Below, piece by piece: positions 1 through 9,535 of a stretch of DNA of 64,000 nucleotides. How positions within the stretch are numbered: the first letter of the stretch is position 1; every line of letters begins with the position of its first letter. The stretch lies in contig JAPPJY010000046.1 of the NCBI GenBank assembly GCA_028874335.1, positions 1-64,000 of the forward strand, written 5' to 3'. The position numbers were made by a program, and so were the translations under genes. The stretch comes from Gemmatimonadota bacterium. Its GTDB lineage: Bacteria > Latescibacterota > UBA2968 > GCA-2709665. Under the pieces are notes generated by a model, which saw only the letters and a list, made by a program, of their open reading frames with translations, made no database searches and was not told where the DNA came from.

Positions 1-175
1 AGTTTCGTTCTCTCGTAGTTTCGTTCTCTCGTAGTTTCGTTCTCTCGTAGTTTCGGTTTTTTTTCGTGTGATTCGCGTGATTCGTAGTTTCGCCTTTTTG
101 GTTTCTTCGCAGTTTCGTAGTTTTGCCGTTTCGTATTCTCGTAGTTTCGTAGTCTCGCTCTTTGGAGGCCACGCC
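1..175. repeat. Tandem and degenerate TCGTAGTTTCG repeat array
   Basis: Three perfect copies of the 16-base unit agtttcgttctctcgt occupy bases 1-48. Degenerate copies built on tcgtagtttcg continue up to the ribosome binding site of the next gene (ggagg at 163-167). The block is T-rich on this strand and gives only a low-complexity reading frame. A related array in the opposite orientation lies at 1875-2037. It probably extends past the left edge of the window. Confidence 0.75.
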
Positions 176-1249
176 ATGCGTATCGAATCCATCGAAACCA
201 TTTCGCTGTCCTGTTTCTGGGGGCCGTCCGATCGGGGAGTCAAGCGGACCTGGCCCCTTCAACTTGTCCGCGCCGATAACGGGCTCGTGGGCATTGGGAG
301 GGGAGGAAGCGCCGACCTGATCGAGCGGGAATTCGCGCCCGTGCTCGTGGGCGAAGACCCGCGCCGGCCGGCCCGGCTCTGGCAGCGGATGTACGATCTC
401 GCGTGGCGCTTTCGGGGCCCGGGCCGGGCTGCGATGGGCACGATCGGCGCCCTGGACGTGGCGATCTGGGATCTGTACGGGAGGGCGTGCGGCGAGCCGG
501 TGTGGCGGCTGCTGGGCGGCTATCGGGACCGCGTGACCGCGTACGCGGACGGGATCGGCTACGAGCACCAGAACGCCGAGGAGGTTGCCGCCCTGGTCAG
601 GAAACACGCGGACCTGGGATTCAAAGCCGTGAAGTTCCATCTGTCGAATGACGATCGGGAACTCGCATTTGAAAAGGTCAGGCTGTCGCGCCGGGCGCTG
701 GGCGATGACACGAGGTTGATGATCGACATCCACAGGATGTGGGAGGGGAAGACGGCGGCGGAGATGGCGCGGCGGTTTGAGCCGTACGACCTGTACTGGA
801 TTGAAGAACCCGTGCGCGGCGACGACGAGGCAGCCCATATGCGGATGGTGCGTGAGGCCACGGGGTCGCTGGTTGCCGGCGGCGAGGGCGAGGGCACGCT
901 GTACGGCATTCGTCACCTGATCGTCGACGGCGGCCTGCAGGTGGTCCAGTCGGATATCATCGGCGGCGGCGGGTTTACCGGACTCATGCGGATGGCGGCG
1001 CTGGCCGAGGCCCACCACGTCTACGTTGCGCCTCACGGAGCCTCGTTTCCGGAAATCAACTGCCACCTGATCGCCGCCGTGCCCAATGGGCTGATGGTTT
1101 CCGCGTGCCCCCACACCGAGCCGTACCAGATCTGGTCGCAACTCTACGATCCGCCTTTTCAGATTGTAGATGGAATGATCCAAATGGGGGACGAACCCGG
1201 CCTCGGCCTCACGCTGAACCAGGACTTCGTCGAAGCGCATCGGGTGTAA
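176..1249 (+). CDS. Mandelate racemase/enolase-superfamily enzyme
   Basis: A 357-residue protein of the usual length for the mandelate racemase/muconate lactonizing enzyme group. These enzymes abstract a proton alpha to a carboxylate, usually as sugar-acid dehydratases or racemases in the cytoplasm. Visible residues: a KxH motif at K153-F-H155, metal ligands D184 (MIDIH), E210 (WIEEP) and E237 (AGGE), then D260 (QSDI) and H287 (PHGAS) as a candidate Asp-His dyad. The start at 176 follows GGAGG and removes 36 low-complexity residues that an upstream start would add from the repeat array. The gene stands alone between repeats, so the substrate cannot be read from context. Family assignment is strong; specificity is unknown. 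Confidence 0.9.
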   Translation: MRIESIETISLSCFWGPSDRGVKRTWPLQLVRADNGLVGIGRGGSADLIEREFAPVLVGEDPRRPARLWQRMYDLAWRFRGPGRAAMGTIGALDVAIWDLYGRACGEPVWRLLGGYRDRVTAYADGIGYEHQNAEEVAALVRKHADLGFKAVKFHLSNDDRELAFEKVRLSRRALGDDTRLMIDIHRMWEGKTAAEMARRFEPYDLYWIEEPVRGDDEAAHMRMVREATGSLVAGGEGEGTLYGIRHLIVDGGLQVVQSDIIGGGGFTGLMRMAALAEAHHVYVAPHGASFPEINCHLIAAVPNGLMVSACPHTEPYQIWSQLYDPPFQIVDGMIQMGDEPGLGLTLNQDFVEAHRV

Positions 1250-1287
1250 CAGGGATACTTAGTACAGATGATGAACTGATCAGTCGA

Positions 1288-1821
1288 CTATTTGATCCTG
1301 ACAGGCGGTTGTATCGGCCCTTGTTCTGGTTTGATCATATCGTCTTCAGCACATTTGGGCCTATTGATCCTGGTCCATTCTTTAATGAATACGCCTGTGT
1401 ACTTATCGACCATACGCAAGATGAATTGATTTCGAAATCCGTGTACGCCCAGGGTACCAATTCGCCAGGTCACGGCATACTCCTCCCGTTTGGAGTAGCT
1501 ATCCAACACAACCTTTCGTAGTTCGATTCCAATACTGAAAGCGGTTCGGCTCAGGTTGACATTTACGTATAAGATGGGATGAATCTCGTCCGGCGCGCCC
1601 ACGACAAATTTCCTGGGTACATACAATTGAGCCTTCTGCAGTTTGTCCATTGCAACTTTTATTATTTGTTCCCTTGTTAGATTAATCCGCTCCGCATTGT
1701 CCGGTAGTTCCTCAACCACGAGATGAACTCCAAGACATCGAGTATACAATTGAAACCGCTGCATTTTGGAATTTGCCTCGGCCGTCTGAACGATTGACAA
1801 AAATGCCAGGACAATTGCCAT
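1288..1821 (-). CDS. Putative secreted protein of unknown function
   Basis: A 177-residue protein with a short hydrophobic start (MAIVLAFLSIVQTAEA) that looks like a signal peptide ending at AEA, though it lacks the usual positive residues. I chose the ATG at 1821 because AAGGAG lies about ten bases upstream; an earlier start would add 13 charged residues before the hydrophobic stretch. The rest is a mixed alpha/beta sequence with no motif I can name. The middle is beta-rich (ILYVNVNLSRTAFSIGIEL). It is convergent with the enolase-superfamily gene, with a 38-base gap. Probably periplasmic or surface-exposed; no function proposed. Confidence 0.7.
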   Translation of the reverse strand: MAIVLAFLSIVQTAEANSKMQRFQLYTRCLGVHLVVEELPDNAERINLTREQIIKVAMDKLQKAQLYVPRKFVVGAPDEIHPILYVNVNLSRTAFSIGIELRKVVLDSYSKREEYAVTWRIGTLGVHGFRNQFILRMVDKYTGVFIKEWTRINRPKCAEDDMIKPEQGPIQPPVRIK

Positions 1822-1874
1822 GTCGTTTTTCTCCTTGTCTTCCGCTTCACATCTGTCCAAAAACAGATCAATTA

Positions 1875-2037
1875 ACTACGAATATCGCGAATATACGCGA
1901 AAAAGGTGAAACTACGAATAGACGAGAATACGAATAAACGAGAGGCACGAAGAGTCGAAACTGCGAGAATACCAAAAACGAGAGAAAGGCTGAAAGGCAA
2001 AACCATAACTACGAATGGCGCGAATTTACACGAATAA
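1875..2037. repeat. Degenerate CGAAACTACGA repeat array
   Basis: A purine-rich stretch made of short copies such as actacgaat, acgagaatacgaa and cgaaactgcgag. It is the reverse-complement version of the array at 1-175, so the two arrays face each other across the two genes between them. No open frame of interest. It abuts further repeat-containing DNA from 2038. Confidence 0.65.
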
Positions 2038-2743
2038 ATGCCTCAAGGCGACCACCAAAAAAACGGGGACGGAGACTCTCATCCTGAGGAGGACGCTGTG
2101 AGGGTGGGGCGGACATTCCTGTCTGCCCGCACGGATGGTTCTCCTGCGGGATGGCGACAGAAGTCTCGTTTGTTCCGCCATGTCAACGAGGCTGCCAGGC
2201 AGTCGAAGTGTCCGCGCACAAAGTCGTCTACAAAGACCCTGTGCTGCACGTACGATCGAGACGGGAGATTCTTCGACTTCGCTCAGAATGACACGCGTTG
2301 CGATAACCAATGGCGAAACGTGTCTGTCACGTGTCGGCACAAACTGTCATCCAGAGGAGGCCTGCGCGCGACGTCGGCGAAACATGCCCGTTACACGTAC
2401 TTCCCTTTGTCATATCCGGAAGAGGCGCAGGCCGACGAAGGATCTACTGCAGCATCGGATCAACGGCGAGCGTCTACGTCTACCAATCAGTCTGAACAAA
2501 AATGCAGCACAAGCGTTCTTGCTTCGAATCCGCTCAGAAGGACATGCGTTGCAACAGACGCGAACCCATGGCAACCTGATTTTCGTTGTCCGGGTCAGAC
2601 CCGTATAAAATCGCCAATTGAAGCCGTTTTTCGAACCTCATCTCTGAGAACCCACGGTTCCAGGACAGCAGTGACAACCATCGTACATACGTACGATACC
2701 AGGGCAAGTGGAATACAACCGCGGAAATTGGAAGAATCAAGTG
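2038..2743. other. Gene-poor stretch with dispersed repeat fragments
   Basis: About 700 bases without a convincing gene. Open frames run through it on both strands, but their products are rich in R, C, P and S with no domain-like pattern. Pieces resemble short interspersed sequences: ctcatcctgaggagg near 2078, cggacattcctgtctgcc near 2110, the element at 2265-2295 and gtcatccagaggagg near 2348. A stop-bounded frame of about 38 codons ending in TGATG at 2742-2746 overlaps the next gene and could be the tail of a lost partner gene. Confidence 0.55.
2265..2295. repeat. Interspersed repeat fragment (ATTCTTCGACTTCGCTCAGAATGA type)
   Basis: The core attcttcgacttcgctcag, followed by aatgacacg, matches a short imperfect inverted sequence that I recognise from intergenic regions of many environmental bacterial genomes. 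The halves (attctt...aagaat-like) can form a small hairpin. It is non-coding and seems to be one of several repeat scraps in this region. Copy number elsewhere cannot be judged from this window. Confidence 0.5.
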
Positions 2744-2971
2744 ATGACGCCAGAGCTTCAAGCGGCTCAAGACGTCTGGCCGAAACTGACACCCGCTGTC
2801 TTCGTCCCTCACGCCCATAGCGAATATCAGCGGCTTGTGACCGTTCTGGACGATTTGATCGACGTGGTCGGCGAAGACGATAGCCATCCCCTGGCCTCGC
2901 TGATGGAATTCATCGGCGTGCTGATTGAGAAGTATGAGGACGAAAACGTGCCGGAGCTGATGGATGTATAG
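2744..2971 (+). CDS. HigA-like antitoxin N-terminal domain protein
   Basis: A 75-residue acidic protein. The sequence from EYQRLVTVLDDLIDVVGED through LIEKYEDENVPEL resembles the N-terminal part of COG5499-type HigA antitoxins, where a short helical domain normally precedes a helix-turn-helix. No DNA-binding domain follows here, so it is either a short family member or a truncated antitoxin. The ATG at 2744 overlaps the stop of a preceding short frame (TGATG), a typical toxin-antitoxin coupling, but I could not recognise an intact toxin upstream. Likely an orphan remnant at the edge of the accessory island. Confidence 0.6.
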   Translation: MTPELQAAQDVWPKLTPAVFVPHAHSEYQRLVTVLDDLIDVVGEDDSHPLASLMEFIGVLIEKYEDENVPELMDV

Positions 2972-3169
2972 CTGTTGGATGAATTCTCAGCCGGTATATC
3001 TGTCACCTCTTGTACCGGCGGCCTCGCACTTGCAGCTAGAGCGTAAGCAAGGGTGCGTCAGGACAAATGGCAGCCATCGAGAACGACGATCCATCTGCCC
3101 GGGCAGCGAGTTAGCGATCGATTGCAGGCGCCCGAGGGGATTCATATTCCAATAAGGATTGGAAATACA

Positions 3170-4096
3170 ATGAAGGTGTTTGACCTTTTTTCAAAACGGG
3201 AGAAGCGAAAGCGTGGTGAGTATCCCGATGTCTACCTATACGATGAAATACCACGCGAATTGCGGGTTAAGATCGTCCACATCATTAGGGATGCATTTGG
3301 GACACCCCTCAACTTGGGTGGGCACGGCAATCAGGTATGGAAAGCATACGAATCTATCCACGATGCTTTGTGCCGCGAATACGGTTTTTTGAAACTCCCT
3401 GGAGAGTATGAATCTTGTTATGAGGCTGTTCTGAATTACCTTCTCCAAGTAGAAGCAGCAGAAAATGCGATTGACGTCATTGAACTTTCCTTACGCGTTA
3501 TTGACAATCATGTCCGAGAGAATCGGCACGAATATAAGGATCGGAAAATCTCGCCGGACGACGCGATTGATGAACTTAACCATCGCTTTCGTGAACATGG
3601 TGTTGGCTACCAGTATGAGTCCGGCATGATCGTCCGGATTGATAGCCAGTTGATCCATTCGGAGGTAGTCCAACCTACACTGAATCTACTTCAAGATTCG
3701 AAATTCAAGGGTGCGAATCAGGAGTTTCTAAGTGCTCACGAGCACTATCGAAACAGAAAGCACAAGGAATGTCTGAATGATTGTCTCAAAGCGGTCGAGA
3801 GTTGTCTTAAGGCAATCTGCAAAGGGAGGAAGTGGCATTACAGCGAAAAAGATACCGCGAAACGTCTGCTTGAAATCGTCTTTAACCATGGGCTGATTCC
3901 GAATTTTATGCAGTCACACTTTTCCGCTTTGCGAAATACGTTAGAGTCGGGTGTTCCAACGATTCGAAATAGACGGGGCGGACACGGGCAAGGGAGTACG
4001 ATCGTGCCCGTACCGGAATCAATAGCTGCATACGCACTTCACCTAACGGCATCGAATATCCTCTTGTTGGCAAGAGCCGATAATGAGATGAAATAG
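3170..4096 (+). CDS. AbiJ/STM4504-family abortive infection protein
   Basis: A 308-residue protein I recognise as the STM4504/CBY_0614 family: an AbiJ-type N-terminal domain (about residues 1-160, MKVFDLFSKREKRKRGEYPD then YDEIP) and an abortive-infection C-terminal domain. The C-terminal part has the helical AHEHYRNRKHKECLNDCLKA segment and the terminal RNRRGGHGQG motif, which is the usual location of the putative HEPN-like active site. These proteins are associated with phage defence, probably as a growth-arresting effector. The ATG at 3170 is the family's usual start. The stop lies three bases before the type III methyltransferase start, so the genes are almost certainly co-transcribed. 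Its role as a companion effector to the R-M system is inference. Confidence 0.85.
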   Translation: MKVFDLFSKREKRKRGEYPDVYLYDEIPRELRVKIVHIIRDAFGTPLNLGGHGNQVWKAYESIHDALCREYGFLKLPGEYESCYEAVLNYLLQVEAAENAIDVIELSLRVIDNHVRENRHEYKDRKISPDDAIDELNHRFREHGVGYQYESGMIVRIDSQLIHSEVVQPTLNLLQDSKFKGANQEFLSAHEHYRNRKHKECLNDCLKAVESCLKAICKGRKWHYSEKDTAKRLLEIVFNHGLIPNFMQSHFSALRNTLESGVPTIRNRRGGHGQGSTIVPVPESIAAYALHLTASNILLLARADNEMK

Positions 4097-4099
4097 GAC

Positions 4100-5899
4100 A
4101 TGGATATGCCAAATCAACTTCACGCAAAACTGATCAGTCTTCTCAAAACAGACTCCCGCTTTGTCGACAAAGAGGGCCAATTGGTCAGGGCGGCGGTCAT
4201 CGATCGAGCTTGGAAGACTGACCATGACCTTGTGAAGCTCTTGCTTTCTGACTCGGATATCAAGTCACGATTTTTTGATTCGATAGAAGGACACTGGATC
4301 TTCAACATTAACACGTTTATAGACTATATTTCCGACAAAAACTTCCTCTCAGATTCGTACACTCGATTTCGAAACAGAATCGGCTTGAACATCGACGGGA
4401 AATATCTCGGAGAGCGAGGCGAGGTGTCTCTTGTCTGGCCATATAAGGATTGTGTTCTTGAAGGAGGACAGACAAAGGAAGAGGAAAAGCGCTTGGAGAT
4501 TTTTTTTAATGAGATTCTCGCTCCTGATGAGATTGACAGGTTGTTTGACCCCAAGGTGTTAACGGGATGGATACGGTATACAGGTGACGGCGAGAATGGT
4601 GTTTCTGAGATCAAGCGCGACGAAAACGGCGTAATCAGCGAAAATCTGATCATTAAGGGGAACAACCTGTTGGCGTTGCATACGCTGAAGCAACAGTTCA
4701 ATAGCAAGGTGAAGCTGATTTACATCGACCCGCCATATAACACTGGAAACGATAGTTTTCGTTACAATGATAGCTTCAACGGAGCCAGCTGGCTTACCTT
4801 TATGAAGAATCGGCTAGACGTGGCCCATCAGCTTCTTTCCGATGACGGTTCGATCTTTGTACAACTCGATTATAACCAACTTCATTATTGCAAAGTGCTC
4901 ATGGATGAAGTTTTCGGGAAAGAGAATTTCAGAAACGAAATAGTGTGGCAGCGAACGACCAACACGGGTAGCAGTAAGGGGATGGCGAAGAAACTTAGTA
5001 ACGACACAGATTCGATTCTCTATTATGCGAAGTCTAAGAAAAGCTTATTTAACAAGCAGTATAAACCGTATTCAGAAGACTATCTCAGGCGCTTTAAGCA
5101 TGAGGACCAACGGGGCAAATACCGATGGCAGTATATGGCGACCTATTCGGAAAACAAGCTGACGGAATTGTCTGAGCTGGATAAGATTAGGTGGGAGGAT
5201 AAGAACAAGAATCCCGAGTATAAACAATATCTGCATGAATTAAAAGGAATTCCGCTTAACAACCTCTGGACGGATATTTTTCATATTAATCCAATGGCGA
5301 CTGAGAGTGTTGGATTCAAGACGCAAAAACCCGAGGAGCTTCTAGCCCGGATCATCAAGCTAGCTTCGAATGAGGGTGACATCGTGTTGGACTTTTTTTT
5401 GGGAAGTGCTACCACTTGTTCAGTCGCCCATAAACTCAAGAGACAATATATCGGCATTGAGCAATTACACTATGACCCCGAAGTATACGTGAACAGGTTG
5501 AAGGACACTTTAAATGGGAAAGAGACGGGGACACTTAAAGAAATCGCATGGGAGGGCGGTGGCGACTTCGTCTACTGTGAGCTGTTGCGCTACAACGAGG
5601 CGTTTATGGAGAGAATACAATCTGCAAGGTCGTCAGAAGCGCTAGCCTCACTATGGCGGGAAATCTCAGAAAATTCCTTCCTGAACTGGTACGTGAATCC
5701 CGAGATACCTGAGGAGGCACTAGCCGATTTTATCGCCATCGGCGACAGTGCTAACGGCATGGATCAACAAAAGCGGCTTTTGACAGAATTATTGGACAAA
5801 AACCAGATGTACGTAAACCTTTCGGAGATCGACGACCTAGATTTCGGTGTCAACGGAGAAGACAAGGACCTAAATCAACAATTTTACGCAGAATTGTAA
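4100..5899 (+). CDS. mod: Type III restriction-modification methyltransferase (Mod)
   Basis: A 599-residue site-specific adenine methyltransferase, the Mod subunit that recognises DNA and directs Res. The catalytic DPPY motif ([10 protein letters not shown], residues 210-213) comes before the SAM-binding FxGS-type motif (DFFLGSATT, 431-439). This is the beta-class order, with the target-recognition region between the two. The SAM motif has L434 where alanine is common. That codon run contains eight consecutive T bases (5393-5400), a possible slippage site. The gene sits three bases after the AbiJ-type gene and 157 bases before res. Base composition is clearly AT-richer than the housekeeping genes, consistent with transfer. 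Confidence 0.93.
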   Translation: MDMPNQLHAKLISLLKTDSRFVDKEGQLVRAAVIDRAWKTDHDLVKLLLSDSDIKSRFFDSIEGHWIFNINTFIDYISDKNFLSDSYTRFRNRIGLNIDGKYLGERGEVSLVWPYKDCVLEGGQTKEEEKRLEIFFNEILAPDEIDRLFDPKVLTGWIRYTGDGENGVSEIKRDENGVISENLIIKGNNLLALHTLKQQFNSKVKLIYIDPPYNTGNDSFRYNDSFNGASWLTFMKNRLDVAHQLLSDDGSIFVQLDYNQLHYCKVLMDEVFGKENFRNEIVWQRTTNTGSSKGMAKKLSNDTDSILYYAKSKKSLFNKQYKPYSEDYLRRFKHEDQRGKYRWQYMATYSENKLTELSELDKIRWEDKNKNPEYKQYLHELKGIPLNNLWTDIFHINPMATESVGFKTQKPEELLARIIKLASNEGDIVLDFFLGSATTCSVAHKLKRQYIGIEQLHYDPEVYVNRLKDTLNGKETGTLKEIAWEGGGDFVYCELLRYNEAFMERIQSARSSEALASLWREISENSFLNWYVNPEIPEEALADFIAIGDSANGMDQQKRLLTELLDKNQMYVNLSEIDDLDFGVNGEDKDLNQQFYAEL

Positions 5900-6056
5900 A
5901 CACCGGCACGGACATCGATACGAAAGAGTACGGAAGATAGCATAGGCTCTGGAGAACCGAGAAACATCATATCGTTAGCCGGTTAACTTGCTCGGTTAAT
6001 GGTATGATTCAGGTCCCAGACGTGGCGATAAAGATAAGCTATTGGGAACTTGCGAT

Positions 6057-8633
6057 ATGGCTCGTAAATACTTATTTGAGATTCTTGACTCCGTTTCAGA
6101 AATGGGATTGCTCAAAATAGACATACCCACGTATGTGATTGAAAACCTGAACAATGGATTTGAACCTCGTCCCTATCAGAGAGAAGCCTTTGCGCGGTTT
6201 TTCCACTGTCTCGACAATGACTTCCCAGGCAAGGAACGACCCTTGCATTTTCTGTTTAACATGGCGACCGGCAGCGGCAAGACGTTAATCATGGCTGGTC
6301 TTATTCTTTACCTTTACGAAAAGGGCTATCGCAATTTTCTTTTTTTCGTCAATTCGACAAATGTCATCGAAAAGACGAGGGACAATTTTCTCAATCCAAG
6401 TAGCATGAAGTATCTGTTCCGCGAGGAGATTCGCTTCGCCGAACGCCTCGTGCGTGTTTCGGCAGTTGAAAACTTCGAAGGCGTCAACGAGAATGATATC
6501 AATATCTGCTTCACGACAATACAGAAACTGCATTCGGACCTTACGGTCTGTAGAGAAAACGCAATCACCACTGAAGACTTCCGCAAGCATCGCATTGTGC
6601 TGATTGCGGATGAAGCCCACCATATGAATGTAACGACCAAATCGCAGCACGAGTTGATGCAGAGTTGGGAAAACACTGTTGAACGTATATTCGGACAGAA
6701 CGAATACAACCTACTATTGGAGTTCACCGCTACACATGACTATATAGCACCGGAGATGGCCAGTAAATACAGCAATAAGGTTCTGTATCGATATGATCTT
6801 TTGCAATTCCGAAACGAGTGTTTTTCGAAGGATGTGGTCATCGTACAATCTGATATGGGCCTGAATGAACGCATCATTCAAGCGTTGATCCTTAGTCAGT
6901 ACAAACAAGAGGTGGCCGCGAAATACCGCATTAATCTCAAGCCAGTGATCATGTTCAAAGCGCAACGGACAATTGCGCAATCACGGGTGAACAAAGCCAA
7001 CTTTCACGAGCTAGTTGGTGGCCTCAGTGCAGACCACATTCGCAGAATTCGCAGGTCCAATATTTCGATTATACAGCGGGCATTTCGATTTTTCGACGAC
7101 AACAATATAGGCGATGAACAGTTGGCCGAACGCATTAGGAGGGGATTTCAGGAAGACTACTGTCTATCAGTTAACGACGAAAGAGAGAAGGAAAGCTATC
7201 AGATTCTGGTAAACACACTCGAAGACTACAACAATCGCATACGTGCAATCTTCGCTGTTCAAAAGTTGAATGAAGGTTGGGACGTTCTCAATCTGTTCGA
7301 TATCGTCCGCTGTTACGAAACACGAGATTCAGGAAAGAATAGGATTGGTAAGACGACGATATCAGAAGCCCAGTTGATTGGGCGCGGAGCGCGATATTTC
7401 CCGTTTGTGGTCGAGGAGCCTGACGACCGTTTTCGCCGTAAATTCGACACCGATCTTGGAAACGAACTGCGTGTTCTGGAAGAGTTGCATTACCACAGTA
7501 TCAACGATTCTCGTTACATTGCTGAAATCCGAACCGCCTTGGTCAACCAGGGCATGATGGATGAAGAGGAAGTAACACGTGACGTCAAACTAAAACAATC
7601 GTTTAAGGAGTCAGATTTTTACAAATACGGCGTTGTCTGGCGCAATGACCGCCGCATTAAGAATTACCGGCACGTGCGATCACTCACGGATTTAGGCGTA
7701 AAGAAGCGGAACTACATTCACATTATCGCCACAGGACTCGGTGGTACGCAATCAGCGTTGGGGACTGGTAAGGTTGACGCGATCGTAAAAGACGAAGCCC
7801 GTCGAGATTTGAATGTAACTGAAATTGAAAGCAACATCGTTAAATCTGCAATCGCCCGGAACAGGTTCTTCAGGTTCGACTCCATTAGCCGTTATTTCCC
7901 CAACCTTAAATCCATAAGCGAATTTATCACATCTGAGGAGTATCTCGGTGGCCTGATGTTAACCTTCGAGGGTGACCTATTCAGATTGGATGAGAATCGA
8001 GCTGAGAAACTCGCCGGAGTGTCGGGGTTGTTGCGTCAGATTGAAACAGAAATCAGACAGCAAATTACCGAATACGAGGGGACGCGAGAATTCAGGCCGA
8101 ATCGGGTGCACGAAGTCTTCACAGACAAAGTCTTGAAATTTGACGCTAGAAATCCTCTCGCCACAGAAGATGCTCAGTTTGAATATTTCGCTTCGGTCCG
8201 CAGTTGGTTTGCTTTCAACACCGTTTATGGTACGAGCGAAGAAAAGGCATTCGTGCGTATGTTGGACAGACAAATTCAGAACATAAGGAAGAGCTACGAC
8301 GAAATATACCTCCTTCGCAACGAAAGGCAATTTGCCATTTACAGATTTGCTGATGGCCAGGCCTTCGAACCCGATTTCGTTCTATTTCTGCGTGAAAGAT
8401 GTGGCGAGCTTTCTGTTTTCCAGCTATTTATTGAACCGAAAGGAAAGCACCTCAAAGAGCATGACCACTGGAAGGAAGTATTCTTGAAGGAAATCACATC
8501 GCAATTCAACGCCAGGTTGCTGCGATTTGACAACAAGGACTATCGTTTGATTGGGGTTCCGTTTTATAACAACGAGGATGAGAACGAGTTTAGATCAGCT
8601 CTGAACGAAGCCTTAGACTCAAATTCAAACTAA
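6057..8633 (+). CDS. res: Type III restriction endonuclease subunit (Res)
   Basis: An 858-residue SF2 helicase-nuclease that acts with Mod to translocate along and cut unmodified DNA. Visible motifs: Walker A NMATGSGKT with K75; DEAH at 185-188; EFTAT; the helicase C-terminal pattern KLNEGWDV; and motif VI SEAQLIGRGAR. A C-terminal PD-(D/E)xK nuclease has D773 (FEPDF) and E793-P-K795 (FIEPKG). All active residues look intact. I prefer the ATG at 6057; an in-frame TTG at 6042 is possible. The 157-base gap after mod is unusual for this pair and may hold a second promoter, but I see no good one. Confidence 0.93.
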   Translation: MARKYLFEILDSVSEMGLLKIDIPTYVIENLNNGFEPRPYQREAFARFFHCLDNDFPGKERPLHFLFNMATGSGKTLIMAGLILYLYEKGYRNFLFFVNSTNVIEKTRDNFLNPSSMKYLFREEIRFAERLVRVSAVENFEGVNENDINICFTTIQKLHSDLTVCRENAITTEDFRKHRIVLIADEAHHMNVTTKSQHELMQSWENTVERIFGQNEYNLLLEFTATHDYIAPEMASKYSNKVLYRYDLLQFRNECFSKDVVIVQSDMGLNERIIQALILSQYKQEVAAKYRINLKPVIMFKAQRTIAQSRVNKANFHELVGGLSADHIRRIRRSNISIIQRAFRFFDDNNIGDEQLAERIRRGFQEDYCLSVNDEREKESYQILVNTLEDYNNRIRAIFAVQKLNEGWDVLNLFDIVRCYETRDSGKNRIGKTTISEAQLIGRGARYFPFVVEEPDDRFRRKFDTDLGNELRVLEELHYHSINDSRYIAEIRTALVNQGMMDEEEVTRDVKLKQSFKESDFYKYGVVWRNDRRIKNYRHVRSLTDLGVKKRNYIHIIATGLGGTQSALGTGKVDAIVKDEARRDLNVTEIESNIVKSAIARNRFFRFDSISRYFPNLKSISEFITSEEYLGGLMLTFEGDLFRLDENRAEKLAGVSGLLRQIETEIRQQITEYEGTREFRPNRVHEVFTDKVLKFDARNPLATEDAQFEYFASVRSWFAFNTVYGTSEEKAFVRMLDRQIQNIRKSYDEIYLLRNERQFAIYRFADGQAFEPDFVLFLRERCGELSVFQLFIEPKGKHLKEHDHWKEVFLKEITSQFNARLLRFDNKDYRLIGVPFYNNEDENEFRSALNEALDSNSN

Positions 8634-8929
8634 GCTGCAAGACATTTGTGGCGGCGACATTTCCCTCATCCAATTAGTGCATGTAATAACGAGGACTGGG
8701 AACGAGGCAAGTGAATTGTAATTGGACTCGGTGCAGACAATTTGAGATGAACTGGGACCATCGAGCAATTGGTCGAAACTTTCCATAGTGACGTTTACCG
8801 AGTCAATTTGACCTTGATTTGCTTTGTATACTCCGGAGAAGACACCTGAGTTCTCCAGTAAAGATCTACGAGGCAATTTACAAACGCACCTCCATTCGAG
8901 ATTCAATCGAACACTAAAAGAAAGAATCA
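8634..8929. other. Intergenic stretch without a supported gene
   Basis: About 300 bases between res and the synthetase-like gene. A minus-strand frame of 93 codons crosses it and runs into the end of res, but its product has no recognisable pattern. I see no strong promoter, terminator or repeat. Confidence 0.5.
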
Positions 8930-9535
8930 GTGGCGTTAATTCTCAAAGAACAAGGAGAACATGGCATAGTGGCGTGGGCAATACCCAAATACTCCAAGAC
9001 CAAGGTCAATAAGGCCGGTGACGTTTTCGTCAAGAATGCGCCTGAAGTCGAGGAAATCCTTGAGGCATTCCAGATAATCACAAACTGGCGCTCGTCCCAC
9101 GGGTATCCGATAAACACCTTTCAGGCCACATTGCGAGCGAAACTGAAGTCTGTTGACAGGGACGCGATAGTTGCACAAAGACTGAAGCGGTTACCGTCGA
9201 TAGTCGCCAAGTTGCGTCGTTTCCGAAATATGAAACTCTCGCGTATGCAGGACATCGGTGGATTGCGCGCTGTTCTCAAAAATCTGAAAAAGGTAAGTGC
9301 CTTAGTAGAGCAATACCGTTCTACGAGATTCCAACATGAGCTAGTTTCATACGATGACTACATTACTAAACCCAAGAGTTCCGGGTACCGCAGCGTCCAT
9401 TTGGTTTATCGGTATAGAAATCCTCGTGCCCCGCTTACGATGGTTTGCTCATTGAGCTCCAGTTTAGAACGCGATTACAACACGCTTGGGCGACTGCCGT
9501 GGAGACAGTTGGCACCTTCATTGAGGAAGCGCTAA
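8930..9535 (+). pseudogene. RelA/SpoT-domain (p)ppGpp synthetase-like, 5' part of a frameshifted gene
   Basis: The frame opens at GTG 8930 and carries the first half of a RelA/SpoT nucleotidyltransferase domain. It shows a basic helical segment (AQRLKRLPSIVAKLRRF), then MQDIGGLRAVL, then KPKSSGYRSVHLVYRYRN, the typical pattern preceding the catalytic strands. After R-A-P near 9430 the frame loses homology and ends at 9535 in unrelated residues. The matching continuation (YDGLLIELQFRTR) is in the -1 frame from about 9437. The slip point is a run of four C bases at 9429-9432; one missing C would restore the frame. It may be a real mutation, a sequencing error or, less likely, programmed frameshifting. 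Confidence 0.75.

Noticed and set aside
1-175. Possible CRISPR array
   Set aside because: The 16-base units are directly adjacent without spacers and decay quickly; no cas genes are present.
2038-2820. Plus-strand open frame of 260 codons
   Set aside because: Runs through dispersed repeat fragments and into the HigA-like gene in another frame; no conserved pattern or ribosome site.
8625-8906. Minus-strand 93-codon frame after res
   Set aside because: Overlaps the end of res, has no ribosome site and no recognisable motif; could not be supported.
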